DNA of 16,427 bases from an uncultured bacterium (lineage in GTDB: Bacteria > Planctomycetota > UBA1135 > GCA-002686595), in NCBI GenBank assembly GCA_902826945.1, contig CADEGS010000086.1:1-16427 (forward strand), given 5' to 3'. A program made the position numbers and the translations under genes. Of this stretch, positions 6,194-13,905 are shown piece by piece. Positions within the stretch are counted from its first letter, which is position 1, and every line of letters starts with the position of its first letter. A model generated the notes under the pieces. The model worked only from the letters and a program-made list of their open reading frames with translations. It was not told the origin of the DNA and did no database searches.

Positions 6194-7882
6194 ATGCTCG
6201 TCCTCGCCCGCCGTTCGCTCGCGGTCGCCCTCGTCCCGTCCCTCGCGCTCGCCGCCCCGCAGGGAGCTCCCGGCGAGGTCGTGGCCTTCTCGAAGCAGAG
6301 CGCCTCCGCCGGGCTGCCGCTGGCCCTCGAGGACGGTGACGCCTTCGGCAGCGCGGTCGCGAGCATCGGCGACCTGGACGGGAACGGAGCGGAGGACCTC
6401 GTCGTCGGCGCGCCGGGGGACGACGAGACCGGCACGAATCGCGGCGCGCTGTGGATCGTGTTCCGCGACGGCGACGGGTCCACCCTGGGCGTGCAGAAGA
6501 TCAACGAGGCGAACGGGTTCTTCGAGGCCGAGCTGCAGGACCAGGACGCGTTCGGCTCGTCGCTGACCTACCTCGGCGACATCGACCTCGACGGCTTCCG
6601 GGAGATCGCGGTGGGGGCGCCCGGCGACGACGGCTCCGGCGCGAACCGCGGCGCGGTCTACCTGATCAGCTTGCGCCCGAATGGCACGGTCTCCGCCTTC
6701 GCGCGGATCGCGGCAGGCAGCAACGGGTTCACGGGGGGCCTCCAGGACGGCGACGAGTTCGGCAGCGCCGTGGCCGCGATCGGCGACCTCGAGGGCAACG
6801 GCGTGACCGAGCTCGCCGTGGGCGCTCCCGGCGACGACGACGGCGGCCCCTCGCGGGGCGCGGTGTGGATCCTCTTCCTCGGCTTCGATGGACAGGTCGT
6901 CGGGCACCGCAAGGCGAGCGCCGCGACCGGGAGCCTGTTCGAGGAGCTCCTGGACGACTTCGACCAGTTCGGGAACGCGCTGGCGGCGCTCGGGCCGCTC
7001 GACGCGAGCGGCGGCGCGGACCTCGCCGTGGGCGCCTTCGGCGACGACGACGGCGGGCCGTCGCACGGAGCGGTGTGGATCCTCTTCCTGGCCACCGACG
7101 GCACGGTCGAGGGCTACCAGAAGATCAGCGACACGCAGGGCGGCTTCGGCGGCGCGATCGAGAACGGCGACGCGTTCGGCGTGGGCCTGGCCGCGCTCGC
7201 CGACGTCGATGGCAACCTCGTGCGGGACCTGGCCGTGGGCGTGCTGCGCGACGCCGACGGCGGGCCGCAGCGCGGCGCGGTCTGGATCGTCTACCTCGAG
7301 GCCGACGGCGAGGCGCGCGGCCAGGTCAAGATCAGCGACACGAGCGGCGGCTTCGCCGGCGGCCTGGACGACTTCGATCACTTCGGCTCGGGGCTGGGCG
7401 CGGTGGGCGACCTCGACGGCGACGGCGCGCCCGACCTCGCGGTCGGCGCGCCGCAGGACGACGACGGGGGGACGGACCGGGGCGCGCTGTACACGCTGCT
7501 CCTCGAGGGTCGCTTCCTGGCTGCTTTCGCCGACCGCGACCTGCCGCCCGACGCGGTCAACCCCGCGTGCATCACGGTGGTGAGCCCGCCGCGCCTGGGC
7601 CAGGTCTGGACGATCCTGGCGAACGCCGGCCCCGGCGGCGGCGAGACGGTGCTGATCGGGCAGGCGGCGCCGCTCGACCTGCCGATCCGGCTGGCGATCG
7701 GCGACCTGGCGCTCGACCCGTTCGCCGAGACCCTGTACGTGCACGCCTCGCCGATCGTCACGCACCTGATCCCGGTGCCGAACCTGACGGCGCTGGTCGG
7801 CGTGGTCGTGTACTCGCAGGGGCTGCGGATGGGCCCGCCGTTCGAGCTCTGCAACGCCTGGGACGCGACGGTCGGCTACTGA
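6194..7882 (+). CDS. Secreted FG-GAP (integrin-alpha-type) repeat protein
   Basis: The 562-residue protein has a Sec signal peptide, MLVLARRSLAVALVPSLALA, with probable cleavage ALA|AP after residue 20. Residues 47-440 are six FG-GAP repeats with FG at 51, 120, 189, 259, 328 and 397, a period of 69-70 residues. Each has a Ca-binding-type loop: DLDGNGAED (60-68), DIDLDGFRE (129-137), DLEGNGVTE (198-206), a degenerate PLDASGGAD (268-276), DVDGNLVRD (337-345), DLDGDGAPD (406-414). Each loop is followed by (A/V)VGAPGDD or a variant. Such repeats fold into a beta-propeller (usually seven blades). The last 115 residues form a different beta-rich domain of the kind seen at the end of planctomycete extracellular proteins. 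It probably acts at the cell surface or outside the cell; its ligand is unknown. ATG 6194 is chosen because it begins the signal peptide. Confidence 0.92.
   Translation: MLVLARRSLAVALVPSLALAAPQGAPGEVVAFSKQSASAGLPLALEDGDAFGSAVASIGDLDGNGAEDLVVGAPGDDETGTNRGALWIVFRDGDGSTLGVQKINEANGFFEAELQDQDAFGSSLTYLGDIDLDGFREIAVGAPGDDGSGANRGAVYLISLRPNGTVSAFARIAAGSNGFTGGLQDGDEFGSAVAAIGDLEGNGVTELAVGAPGDDDGGPSRGAVWILFLGFDGQVVGHRKASAATGSLFEELLDDFDQFGNALAALGPLDASGGADLAVGAFGDDDGGPSHGAVWILFLATDGTVEGYQKISDTQGGFGGAIENGDAFGVGLAALADVDGNLVRDLAVGVLRDADGGPQRGAVWIVYLEADGEARGQVKISDTSGGFAGGLDDFDHFGSGLGAVGDLDGDGAPDLAVGAPQDDDGGTDRGALYTLLLEGRFLAAFADRDLPPDAVNPACITVVSPPRLGQVWTILANAGPGGGETVLIGQAAPLDLPIRLAIGDLALDPFAETLYVHASPIVTHLIPVPNLTALVGVVVYSQGLRMGPPFELCNAWDATVGY
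6332..7513 (+). repeat. Six tandem about 207-210 bp repeats encoding FG-GAP blades
   Basis: The blades are visible as DNA repeats with a period of 207-210 bases. Repeats 3 and 4 are closest: 6831-6880 and 7041-7090 differ at about 6 of 50 positions, offset by 210 bases. Repeats 5 and 6 share the AAGATCAGCGACACG segment near 7121 and 7327. This suggests growth by internal duplication. Confidence 0.75.
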
Positions 7883-7884
7883 CC

Positions 7885-9081
7885 TCAGCGCACTCCGGCG
7901 CGGGCGGGCCGGGCGGCGCGCGCGAGCGCCTGCTCCAGGTCCTGGAGCAGGTCGTCGACGTGCTCGATCCCGACCGAGAGCCGCACCAGGCCGTCGTTCA
8001 GGCCGGCCTTGCGGCGCTCCTCGGCGGGGATGCTCGCGTGCGTCATCAGCGGCGGCACCTCGACCAGCGACTCGACGCCGCCCAGGGACTCCGCCAGCGT
8101 GAACAGCCGCGTGGCCGTCGAGAAGGCCTTGGCCGCCTCGAGGCCGCCGCGCAGCTCGAACGAGATCATGCCGCCGAAGTCCTTCATCTGGCGCGCGGCC
8201 AGGGCGTGCCCCGGGTGCGCGCGCAAGCCCGGGTAGAAGACGCGCTCGACCTCGGGGTGCGCGGCCAGCCGCTCGGCCAGCACGCGCGCGTTGGCGCAGT
8301 GGCGGTCCATGCGCACCGCGAGCGTCTTCGTGCCGCGCAGGAACAGGAAGGAGTCCATCGGGCCGAGCTGGCCGCCGACCGCGTTCTGGTAGAAGGCCAG
8401 CCGCTCGCGCAGCTCCTCGTCGCTCGTGACCAGCGCGCCGCCGATCACGTCGGAGTGCCCGCCCAGGTACTTGGAGAGCGAGTGCAGCACGACGTCGGCG
8501 CCGAGCGCCAGCGGCTGCTGGAGGTAGGGGGTGGCGAAGGTGTTGTCCACCACGGTGCGCGCGCCGACGCCGCGCGCGAGCTCGGCGCAGGCGGCGATGT
8601 CGCAGATCGAGAGCAGCGGGTTCGAGGGCGTCTCGAGGTAGACGAAGCGCGTGCTGGGCCGCAGCGCCGCGCGCACCGCGCGCGTGTCCGAGGCGCGCAC
8701 GAAGCTGAACTCGATCCCGTAGTGCTGGAAGAGCTTGGTGAACAGCCGGTAGGTGCCGCCGTAGAGGTCGTCGCCGGCGACGACGTGGTCGCCCGGCCGC
8801 AGGAGGTCGCACAGCGCGTTCGTCGCCGCCAGGCCCGAGGCGAAGGCCAGGCCGAAGCGCCCGCCCTCGAGGCTCGCCAGGTTGTCCTCGAGCGCCTTGC
8901 GCGTCGGGTTGCCCGAGCGCGAGTACTCCCACCCGTTGCGCGGCACGGCCGGCGCGTCCTGCTCGAACGTCGTCGTGAAGTAGACCGGGGTCATCACCGC
9001 GCCGTTGGTCGGGTCGGAGCGCTGGCCGGCGTGGATGGCGCGCGTCTCGAAGCGCTGCTCGCTCGTGGAGTCCTGGTTCAT
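7885..9081 (-). CDS. Cystathionine gamma-synthase / gamma-lyase family enzyme (PLP-dependent)
   Basis: This 398-residue cytoplasmic enzyme belongs to the Cys/Met-metabolism PLP family. Gamma-synthase joins cysteine to an activated homoserine on the way to methionine; gamma-lyase splits cystathionine to cysteine. Visible motifs: the N-terminal ETRAIHAGQ, YSRSGNPTRKALE (53-65, PLP-phosphate contacts from the neighbouring subunit), FASGLAATNAL, ETPSNP, VVDNTFATPY with Asp179 contacting the PLP nitrogen, and SLSKYLGGHSDVIGG with the Schiff-base Lys204. The C-terminal FTLAESLGGVESLVEVPPLM followed by THAS is also typical. The YSRSGNPTR and AESLGG-E-S segments resemble gamma-lyases as much as bacterial MetB, so the reaction direction cannot be decided from sequence. 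It converges on the FG-GAP gene with 2 bases between stops and diverges from mutS2 across 59 bases. Confidence 0.94.
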   Translation of the reverse strand: MNQDSTSEQRFETRAIHAGQRSDPTNGAVMTPVYFTTTFEQDAPAVPRNGWEYSRSGNPTRKALEDNLASLEGGRFGLAFASGLAATNALCDLLRPGDHVVAGDDLYGGTYRLFTKLFQHYGIEFSFVRASDTRAVRAALRPSTRFVYLETPSNPLLSICDIAACAELARGVGARTVVDNTFATPYLQQPLALGADVVLHSLSKYLGGHSDVIGGALVTSDEELRERLAFYQNAVGGQLGPMDSFLFLRGTKTLAVRMDRHCANARVLAERLAAHPEVERVFYPGLRAHPGHALAARQMKDFGGMISFELRGGLEAAKAFSTATRLFTLAESLGGVESLVEVPPLMTHASIPAEERRKAGLNDGLVRLSVGIEHVDDLLQDLEQALARAARPARAGVR

Positions 9082-9126
9082 GGGGGCTCTCGGCTTGGTC
9101 GCGGGGTCGGCCGGCGGGGGCGCGGC

Positions 9127-9132
9127 TACAAT
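9127..9132 (+). promoter_or_regulatory. Candidate -10 element for mutS2
   Basis: TACAAT (5/6 to TATAAT) lies 8 bases before the mutS2 ATG at 9141 in an otherwise extremely GC-rich gap. No good -35 is found at 16-18 bases spacing. If used, transcription would begin at or within 1-3 bases of the start codon, giving a leaderless mRNA. Confidence 0.45.
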
Positions 9133-9140
9133 CCCGCCGC

Positions 9141-11240
9141 ATGACGACGGACGGCGCCGCGGCGCTCGAACGCTTCGCCGCGCGGGCGCTCGACTGGCCC
9201 GCCGTGCTGGGCCTCATCTTACCGTTCGCCCCATCGGCGATCGGCAGGCGGGCGCTGGAGGAGCTGGCGCCGCGCGACGACGCCGGCGCGCGCGCCGCCC
9301 TGCGCCGCGCGGGCGAGGCCCTCGCGCTCGAGCCGGGCGAGGAGCCGCCGCTCGGCGGCGTGCCCGACCCCGCACCCGCCCTCGAGCGCGCCGAGCGCTA
9401 CCGGGCCACGCTCGCGGGCGAGGAGCTGGCCGCCCTGGCCCGCTTCCTGCACGTCTCCGAGGAGGTCGGGCTGTGGCTGGCCGCGCGCCGCGCGCGCCTG
9501 CCCGAGGCGTCCCTGTGCCTGGTCGGCGCGCCCGACCTCACGCCGCTCCGCGCCGAGCTCGAGGCCGCCCTCGACGAGCGCGGGGGCGTGCTCCCCGACG
9601 CCTCGCCGGCGATGGCGGCCATGCTGCGCGAGCAGGCCGAGCTCGCCGCGCGCTGCGAGCGCGCGCTGCGCGAGATCGCGCAGCAGAGCGCGCTGCGCGG
9701 CGCCTTCGCCGAGGGGCTCGGCGCGCGGCCGCAGCGCCGCGGCGGCCGGCTCGTGCTGGCGCTGAAGAGCCGCCACGCCGCGCGCCTGAACGGCATCGTG
9801 CACGATCGCTCGCAGTCGGGCGAGACCGTGTTCGTCGAGCCGCAGGAGGTGGTGGCCGTGCAGAACCGCCTGGCGGCGCTGGAGGCGGACATCGAGCGCG
9901 AGACGAGCCGCATCCTGAGCGAGCTGACGCACGGCGCGCTGCGCCGCCGCGAGCCGCTGCTCGAGCTGCGCGGCCGCGTGGCCGAGGTCGAGCTGGCCTT
10001 CGCCAGCGCGCGCTTCGCGCGCGCCTACGGCGGCCGCGCGCCGCGCCTGCCGGGCGAGCCGGGCGCGGCCGCGGGCCTGTTCCTGCGCGGCTGGCGGCAC
10101 CCGCTGCTCGTCGCGCAGGAGCGCGAGGGCGCGCTCGCGCGCGTCGTGCCGGTCGACGTGCGCCTGGGCGGCGCGTTCGACCTCCTGGTGGTGACCGGAC
10201 CGAACACCGGCGGCAAGACGCTGGCGCTCAAGGGCGCGGGCCTGGCCGCGCTGATGGCGCGCCTGGGCCTCGCGCTGCCGTGCGAGGAGGGCACGACGGT
10301 GCCGCTCTACGAGGGCATCGTGGCCGACATCGGCGACGAGCAGGAGATCCAGCAGAGCCTCTCGACCTTCTCCTCGCACCTGCGCCGCATCCGCGCCGGG
10401 CTCGAGCGCGCGAGCGCGCGCACGCTCGTGCTCCTGGACGAGCTCGGCGGCGGGACCGACCCGGCCGAGGGCGCGGCGCTGGGCGAGGCGATCCTGGCCG
10501 AGCTGCTCGCGCGCGGCGTGCCGACGCTCGCCAGCACGCACCTCGGCAAGCTCAAGCAGTTCGCCTTCCGGAACGCGCGCGTCGAGAACGCGCACGTCGA
10601 GTTCGACCTGGTCACGCTGGCGCCGCTCTACACGCTCGTGATCGGCGCGCCGGGCGAGTCGCGCGCGCTCGCGATCGCGCGCCGCCTGGGGCTCTCCGAG
10701 GCGCTCGTGCGCGCGGCGGGCGAGCGCCTGGAGCGCGGCGACGGCGACGTCGAGCAGCTGATGGAGGAGATGCGCGCCGTGCGCCTCGAGGCCGAGCGCC
10801 TGCGCGGCGAGGCCGCCCGGCGCCTGGCCGAGCTCGAGGCGCGCGAGCGCGAGCTCGCGGGCCGCGGCGACGAGCTGGCCCGGCGCTCCGGGCAGCTCGA
10901 GGCCGAGGCGCAGCGCGGCCTGGAGGAGCGCTTCGTGCGCGCGCGCGCCTGGCTGGAGCGCGCGCGCGCCGTGCTGGAGCAGCTCGCGCCGGCGCAGCGC
11001 CCGGCCCTGGCGGAGGTCGTGGACGGCCTGGAGGAGGCGCTCGGCGACGCGCTCCTGACCGACCGGCGGCGCGCCTTCGTCGGCGGCCTGAAGAAGGGCG
11101 ACTTCGTCTGGCTGCCGCGCTTCAAGAAGCGCTGCCAGGTGACGCGCCTCTTCAAGGAGAAGGGCGAGCTGAACGTGCGCCTCGGCAAGCGCGAGATCAC
11201 CGTCTCGTTCGACGACGTCACCTTCTACGAGAGCCTGTAG
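9141..11240 (+). CDS. mutS2: MutS2 family ATPase lacking the Smr nuclease domain
   Basis: MutS2 proteins are MutS-like ABC-class ATPases that suppress recombination or act on stalled/collided ribosomes, not in mismatch repair. The 699-residue protein shows the helical clamp/core region (about 1-310, with GIVHDRSQSGETVFVEPQEV at 218-237, a MutS2 signature), Walker A GPNTGGKT (353-360), the DIGDEQEIQQSLSTFSSH segment (397-413), Walker B TLVLLDE (428-434) followed by GGGTDPAEGAAL, and the switch histidine STH. A coiled coil follows (about 536-615), then a KOW-like beta domain (about 648-695). The family is normally about 780 residues, ending in an Smr endonuclease domain; here the TAG at 11238 comes right after the KOW-like part and only 41 bases remain before aroC. 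Confidence 0.93.
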   Translation: MTTDGAAALERFAARALDWPAVLGLILPFAPSAIGRRALEELAPRDDAGARAALRRAGEALALEPGEEPPLGGVPDPAPALERAERYRATLAGEELAALARFLHVSEEVGLWLAARRARLPEASLCLVGAPDLTPLRAELEAALDERGGVLPDASPAMAAMLREQAELAARCERALREIAQQSALRGAFAEGLGARPQRRGGRLVLALKSRHAARLNGIVHDRSQSGETVFVEPQEVVAVQNRLAALEADIERETSRILSELTHGALRRREPLLELRGRVAEVELAFASARFARAYGGRAPRLPGEPGAAAGLFLRGWRHPLLVAQEREGALARVVPVDVRLGGAFDLLVVTGPNTGGKTLALKGAGLAALMARLGLALPCEEGTTVPLYEGIVADIGDEQEIQQSLSTFSSHLRRIRAGLERASARTLVLLDELGGGTDPAEGAALGEAILAELLARGVPTLASTHLGKLKQFAFRNARVENAHVEFDLVTLAPLYTLVIGAPGESRALAIARRLGLSEALVRAAGERLERGDGDVEQLMEEMRAVRLEAERLRGEAARRLAELEARERELAGRGDELARRSGQLEAEAQRGLEERFVRARAWLERARAVLEQLAPAQRPALAEVVDGLEEALGDALLTDRRRAFVGGLKKGDFVWLPRFKKRCQVTRLFKEKGELNVRLGKREITVSFDDVTFYESL

Positions 11241-11267
11241 CCCGCTCGCCACGCGCCGGCTGCCGGC

Positions 11268-11273
11268 TATCCT
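11268..11273 (+). promoter_or_regulatory. Candidate -10 element for aroC
   Basis: TATCCT (4/6 to TATAAT) lies 8 bases before the aroC ATG at 11282, within the 41-base gap after mutS2. No clear -35 or Shine-Dalgarno is present. The same spacing to the start is seen for mutS2, suggesting that aroC could be transcribed separately as a leaderless mRNA, although read-through from mutS2 is also likely. Confidence 0.35.
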
Positions 11274-11281
11274 GGCGGCGA

Positions 11282-12451
11282 ATGGCGGGGCTCACCTGGT
11301 CCACCGCGGGCGAGTCGCACGGCCCGGCCCTGGTCGGGACGCTCGAGGGCATGCCGGCCGGGCTGGAGCTCTCGCTCGAGCGCGTCGACGCCGAGCTCGT
11401 GCGGCGCCAGCAGGGCTACGGACGCGGCGGGCGCATGAAGATCGAGCGCGACGCGATGCAGCTCCTCTCCGGCGTGCGCGCCGGCCGCACGCTGGGCTCG
11501 CCGCTCGCCTTCACGATCCAGAACAAGGACCACGTGATCGAGCGCCTGGGCGTGCCCTCCAACCCGCGGCCCGGGCACGCCGACCTGGCCGGCTGCCAGA
11601 AGTACACGAAGGCCGACCCGCGCGCCGTGATGGAGCGCGCCAGCGCGCGCGAGACCGCCGCGCGCGTCGCGCTGGGCGGGCTCGCGCGCCAGCTGCTCGA
11701 GGCCTTCGGCGTGTCGATCTTCGCGCACGTGGTCGAGCTCGGCGGCGAGCGCGCCCGGGCGGAGGCCTTCGACGAGGCCGGCGATGCGCGCGAGACGCTG
11801 CGCGCCGCGAGCGACTTCCACTGCCTCGACCCCGAGGCCGACGCGCGCTTCCGCGCGGCGGTCGACCGCGCGCGCGCCGATGGGGACTCGCTCGGCGGCG
11901 TGTTCGAGGTGCGCGCGCTGGGCCTGCCGCCAGGGCTCGGCAGCTATGCCGATCCCCGCCAGCGGCTGGGCGCGCGGCTGGGCGGCGCGCTCCTCTCGAT
12001 CCCCGGCATGAAGGGCGTCGAGTTCGGGCTGGGCTTCGAGGCCGCGCGCCGGCCGGGCTCGCGCGTGCACGACGCGATCCTGCCCCTGGACGGCGCGCCC
12101 GGGCCGTGGGGCGGGTTCCGGCGCGAGACGAATCGCGCCGGCGGGCTCGAGGGCGGCCTGACGACGGGGGAGCCGCTCGTCGCGCGCGTGGCGATGAAGC
12201 CGATCCCCACGCTGCGCCGCGGGATGCCGAGCGTGGACCTCACGACCGGAGCGCCGCTCACGGCCACCTACCAGCGCTCGGACGTCACCTCGGTGCCGGC
12301 GGCGAGCGTGGTGGGGGAGGCGGTCCTCGCCCTCGAGCTCGCGTCCGCGTTCCGGGAGAAGTTCGGCGGCGACGCCCTGGAGCACGTGCGGGACGCGTTC
12401 GAGGCCTGGAGCGCGAGGGTCCGGGCGCTCGGGCACCCGCGTCCGGACTAG
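11282..12451 (+). CDS. aroC: Chorismate synthase
   Basis: Final enzyme of the shikimate pathway: it converts 5-enolpyruvylshikimate-3-phosphate to chorismate, needing reduced FMN, and so feeds Trp, Tyr, Phe, folate and quinone synthesis. The 389-residue length is typical. All three family signatures are visible: GESHGPALVGTLEGMPAG near residues 10-27, the ERASARETAARVALGGLA segment near residue 120, and QRSDVTSVPAASVVGEAVLA near residues 331-350. RRQQGYGRGGRMKIERD (about 40-56) and SNPRPGHADL (about 95-104) are also characteristic, as is the GGLEGGLTTGEP stretch. The ATG at 11282 gives the canonical N-terminus MAGLTWSTAGESHG. It lies 41 bases after mutS2 on the same strand. Confidence 0.98.
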   Translation: MAGLTWSTAGESHGPALVGTLEGMPAGLELSLERVDAELVRRQQGYGRGGRMKIERDAMQLLSGVRAGRTLGSPLAFTIQNKDHVIERLGVPSNPRPGHADLAGCQKYTKADPRAVMERASARETAARVALGGLARQLLEAFGVSIFAHVVELGGERARAEAFDEAGDARETLRAASDFHCLDPEADARFRAAVDRARADGDSLGGVFEVRALGLPPGLGSYADPRQRLGARLGGALLSIPGMKGVEFGLGFEAARRPGSRVHDAILPLDGAPGPWGGFRRETNRAGGLEGGLTTGEPLVARVAMKPIPTLRRGMPSVDLTTGAPLTATYQRSDVTSVPAASVVGEAVLALELASAFREKFGGDALEHVRDAFEAWSARVRALGHPRPD

Positions 12452-12540
12452 GAGGCCGCCTGCCGATCCGCGGGCCGCCCGGCCGGCGGGGGGAACAAGT
12501 CGCGCCTGCGGGCCGTCCCCTGCCTCCTGGCCCGGCGCGG

Positions 12541-12569
12541 TTGTCGCCCGCGCTCGCCGGGCGGACAAT
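12541..12569 (+). promoter_or_regulatory. Candidate promoter with overlapping inverted repeat
   Basis: TTGTCG (12541-12546), a 17-base spacer and GACAAT (12564-12569) precede the lipoprotein ATG at 12582 by 12 bases; each hexamer matches the consensus at 4/6. The two hexamers also form the outer arms of an inverted repeat, TTGTCGCCCG / CGGGCGGACAA (12541-12550 and 12558-12568, one extra G in the second arm), so a repressor site overlapping the promoter is possible. The rest of the 130-base gap after aroC holds only a 5-bp GC hairpin (12475-12489) without a T-tract. Confidence 0.4.
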
Positions 12570-12581
12570 CGACCCTCGCCC

Positions 12582-13829
12582 ATGGGTGGCCAACGACCGC
12601 TTCGCGTCCCGGGGCTCGCCTCGCTGCTCTGCCTCGCGGCCTGCTCGACGCGCCTCGAGGGGCTGCTGCCGCCGCAGCTCGGCCTCGGGCTCGAGGCGGG
12701 TCGGAGCGCGGATCCGGAAGGGGACGCGGACGAGCGCTCGCTGGCGCTGCCCGATCCGGACGCTCCGGGAGCGAGCGCCTCCGCGCCGCCCGAGCAGGTC
12801 CTGGGCGAGCCCGTCCCCGCCGCGTCGGCGCCGGAGCCCGACGCTCCGGTCACGGCGCGGCCCGAGGAGGCGGATGCGCCGCGCGACGACCGCGCGGCGC
12901 GCGGCGCGCTCGACCTCCCGCGGCCGGTCGACTCGCCTTCCGAGCCCGTCGCACCGGCCTCGCCCGCTGCTCCGCCGCCCCTGCGCGCGCACGACCTCGT
13001 CGGCGTGCCGCTCTTCGCCGTCGCGCCGGACGGCGCGGCCGCGGAGCGGCCCGTGGCGCGCATCGCCGACGTGGTGATCGACGCGGCGGGCGACCCGTGC
13101 GTGCGGCTGCAGGCGGTGCGCGAGGGGGCCGAGGCCGGGCCGCGCGCGACGATCGCGGCCGACGGCGTGCTCGAGTGGTCGGCGGAGCGCGTGCTCCTGT
13201 CCGCCCCCGCGGCCGGGGCGCTGGCGAGCGCGCTGCGCGAGGCCGCCGCCCTGGAGCTCTTCGGCGCGCAGGAGCTCGAGACGTTCGAGGGCGAGCTCGT
13301 CAGCGGGCCGGAGGCGCCGCCCGGCGACCCGCTGGCCTCGATCACGCTCGTGGACGGCAACAACCACCGCCACCGGGTGGTGCTGGCGCCGTCCGAGGTG
13401 ATCGCCGGCGCGCCGCTCGCCGGCAAGGCGCGCGTGCGGGTCGAGGGCCTCTCGATGCGCGACGACCAGGGGCCCTTCGAGGTCGCCGCGCGCCTCACCG
13501 TCGGCGGTTTCGTCAAGGAGCTGCGCGACGCCGCCGGACGGCCGACGTGGGCTCGCGAGAGCGAGGCGCGCGAGCTGATCCCGGCGAGCCGTCTCGCGGG
13601 CCGCGAGGTGCTCGTCGAGGGCGTTGCGGTCGGGGTCCTGGCCGGGATCGAGCTGCGCGCCGGCGCGCTCGAGGCCGCCGACGTCGCGCTCGGCGGCGAC
13701 CGGCTGCTGCGCGTGCCCTGGAGCGCCCTGCGCGTCGGCCCCGCGTCGCTCGAGGTCGATCCCGCCTCCTGGCGCGCCGCCGAGAAAGGCGCGAGGGACG
13801 CCGCCCCGCAGGACGACGCCCCTCGCTGA
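12582..13829 (+). CDS. Lipoprotein with two PRC-barrel-like domains
   Basis: The 415-residue protein starts with a lipoprotein signal (LLCLAAC, cysteine 21). Residues about 40-133 are a Pro/Ala/Glu/Asp-rich linker. Residues about 135-207 (DLVGVPLFAVAPDG, then ARIADVVIDAAGDPCVRLQAV) fit the PRC-barrel pattern: an opening L-x-G-x-x-L/V strand, a G/A-x-I-x-D-V-V-x-D core and an alternating strand. Residues about 332-397 look like a second copy, with the family's typical ending RLLRVPWSALRVGPASLEVD. Between them (about 228-315) lies a region with ITLVDGNNHRHRVVLAPSEV and KARVRVEGLSM, possibly a small beta barrel. PRC barrels bind RNA or protein partners in RimM and stabilise the photosynthetic reaction centre; paired copies on an envelope lipoprotein are unusual. 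No neighbour suggests the role. The domain call rests on motif reading only. Confidence 0.8.
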   Translation: MGGQRPLRVPGLASLLCLAACSTRLEGLLPPQLGLGLEAGRSADPEGDADERSLALPDPDAPGASASAPPEQVLGEPVPAASAPEPDAPVTARPEEADAPRDDRAARGALDLPRPVDSPSEPVAPASPAAPPPLRAHDLVGVPLFAVAPDGAAAERPVARIADVVIDAAGDPCVRLQAVREGAEAGPRATIAADGVLEWSAERVLLSAPAAGALASALREAAALELFGAQELETFEGELVSGPEAPPGDPLASITLVDGNNHRHRVVLAPSEVIAGAPLAGKARVRVEGLSMRDDQGPFEVAARLTVGGFVKELRDAAGRPTWARESEARELIPASRLAGREVLVEGVAVGVLAGIELRAGALEAADVALGGDRLLRVPWSALRVGPASLEVDPASWRAAEKGARDAAPQDDAPR

Positions 13830-13847
13830 AGTCACCCAACGATCCGC

Positions 13848-13883
13848 GGCGGCCAGGGGGGGCCAAGCCGCCGGCAGTCCGGC
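13848..13883. terminator. GC hairpins between convergent genes (possible bidirectional terminator)
   Basis: In the 76-base gap between convergent stops, GGCGGC (13848-13853) pairs with GCCGCC (13867-13872), and GCCGG-CAGT-CCGGC (13870-13883) forms a second, partly overlapping hairpin. Neither is followed by a T-tract on either strand, so intrinsic termination is uncertain. Confidence 0.3.
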
Positions 13884-13905
13884 AGGTGCAGAGAAGGCCT
13901 TGGTG

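Noticed and set aside
9082..9126. Promoter for the minus-strand cystathionine gamma-synthase in the 59-base divergent gap
   Set aside because: TTGTAG on the minus strand could be a -35, but the hexamer 17 bases away (GACCCC) is not a credible -10.
5762..9217. 1151-codon minus-strand open frame across the FG-GAP gene and beyond
   Set aside because: It is antisense or out of frame to clearly homologous genes (FG-GAP protein, cystathionine gamma-synthase), and its composition is Arg/Ala/Pro-rich, typical of GC-rich shadow frames.
9005..12451. 1148-codon plus-strand frame fused to chorismate synthase
   Set aside because: Only the last 389 codons from ATG 11282 encode AroC; the upstream part is an out-of-frame shadow of mutS2.
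12452..12540. GC hairpins after aroC as intrinsic terminator or small RNA
   Set aside because: The best is a 5-bp stem (12475-12489) without a T-tract; short GC stems are expected by chance here.
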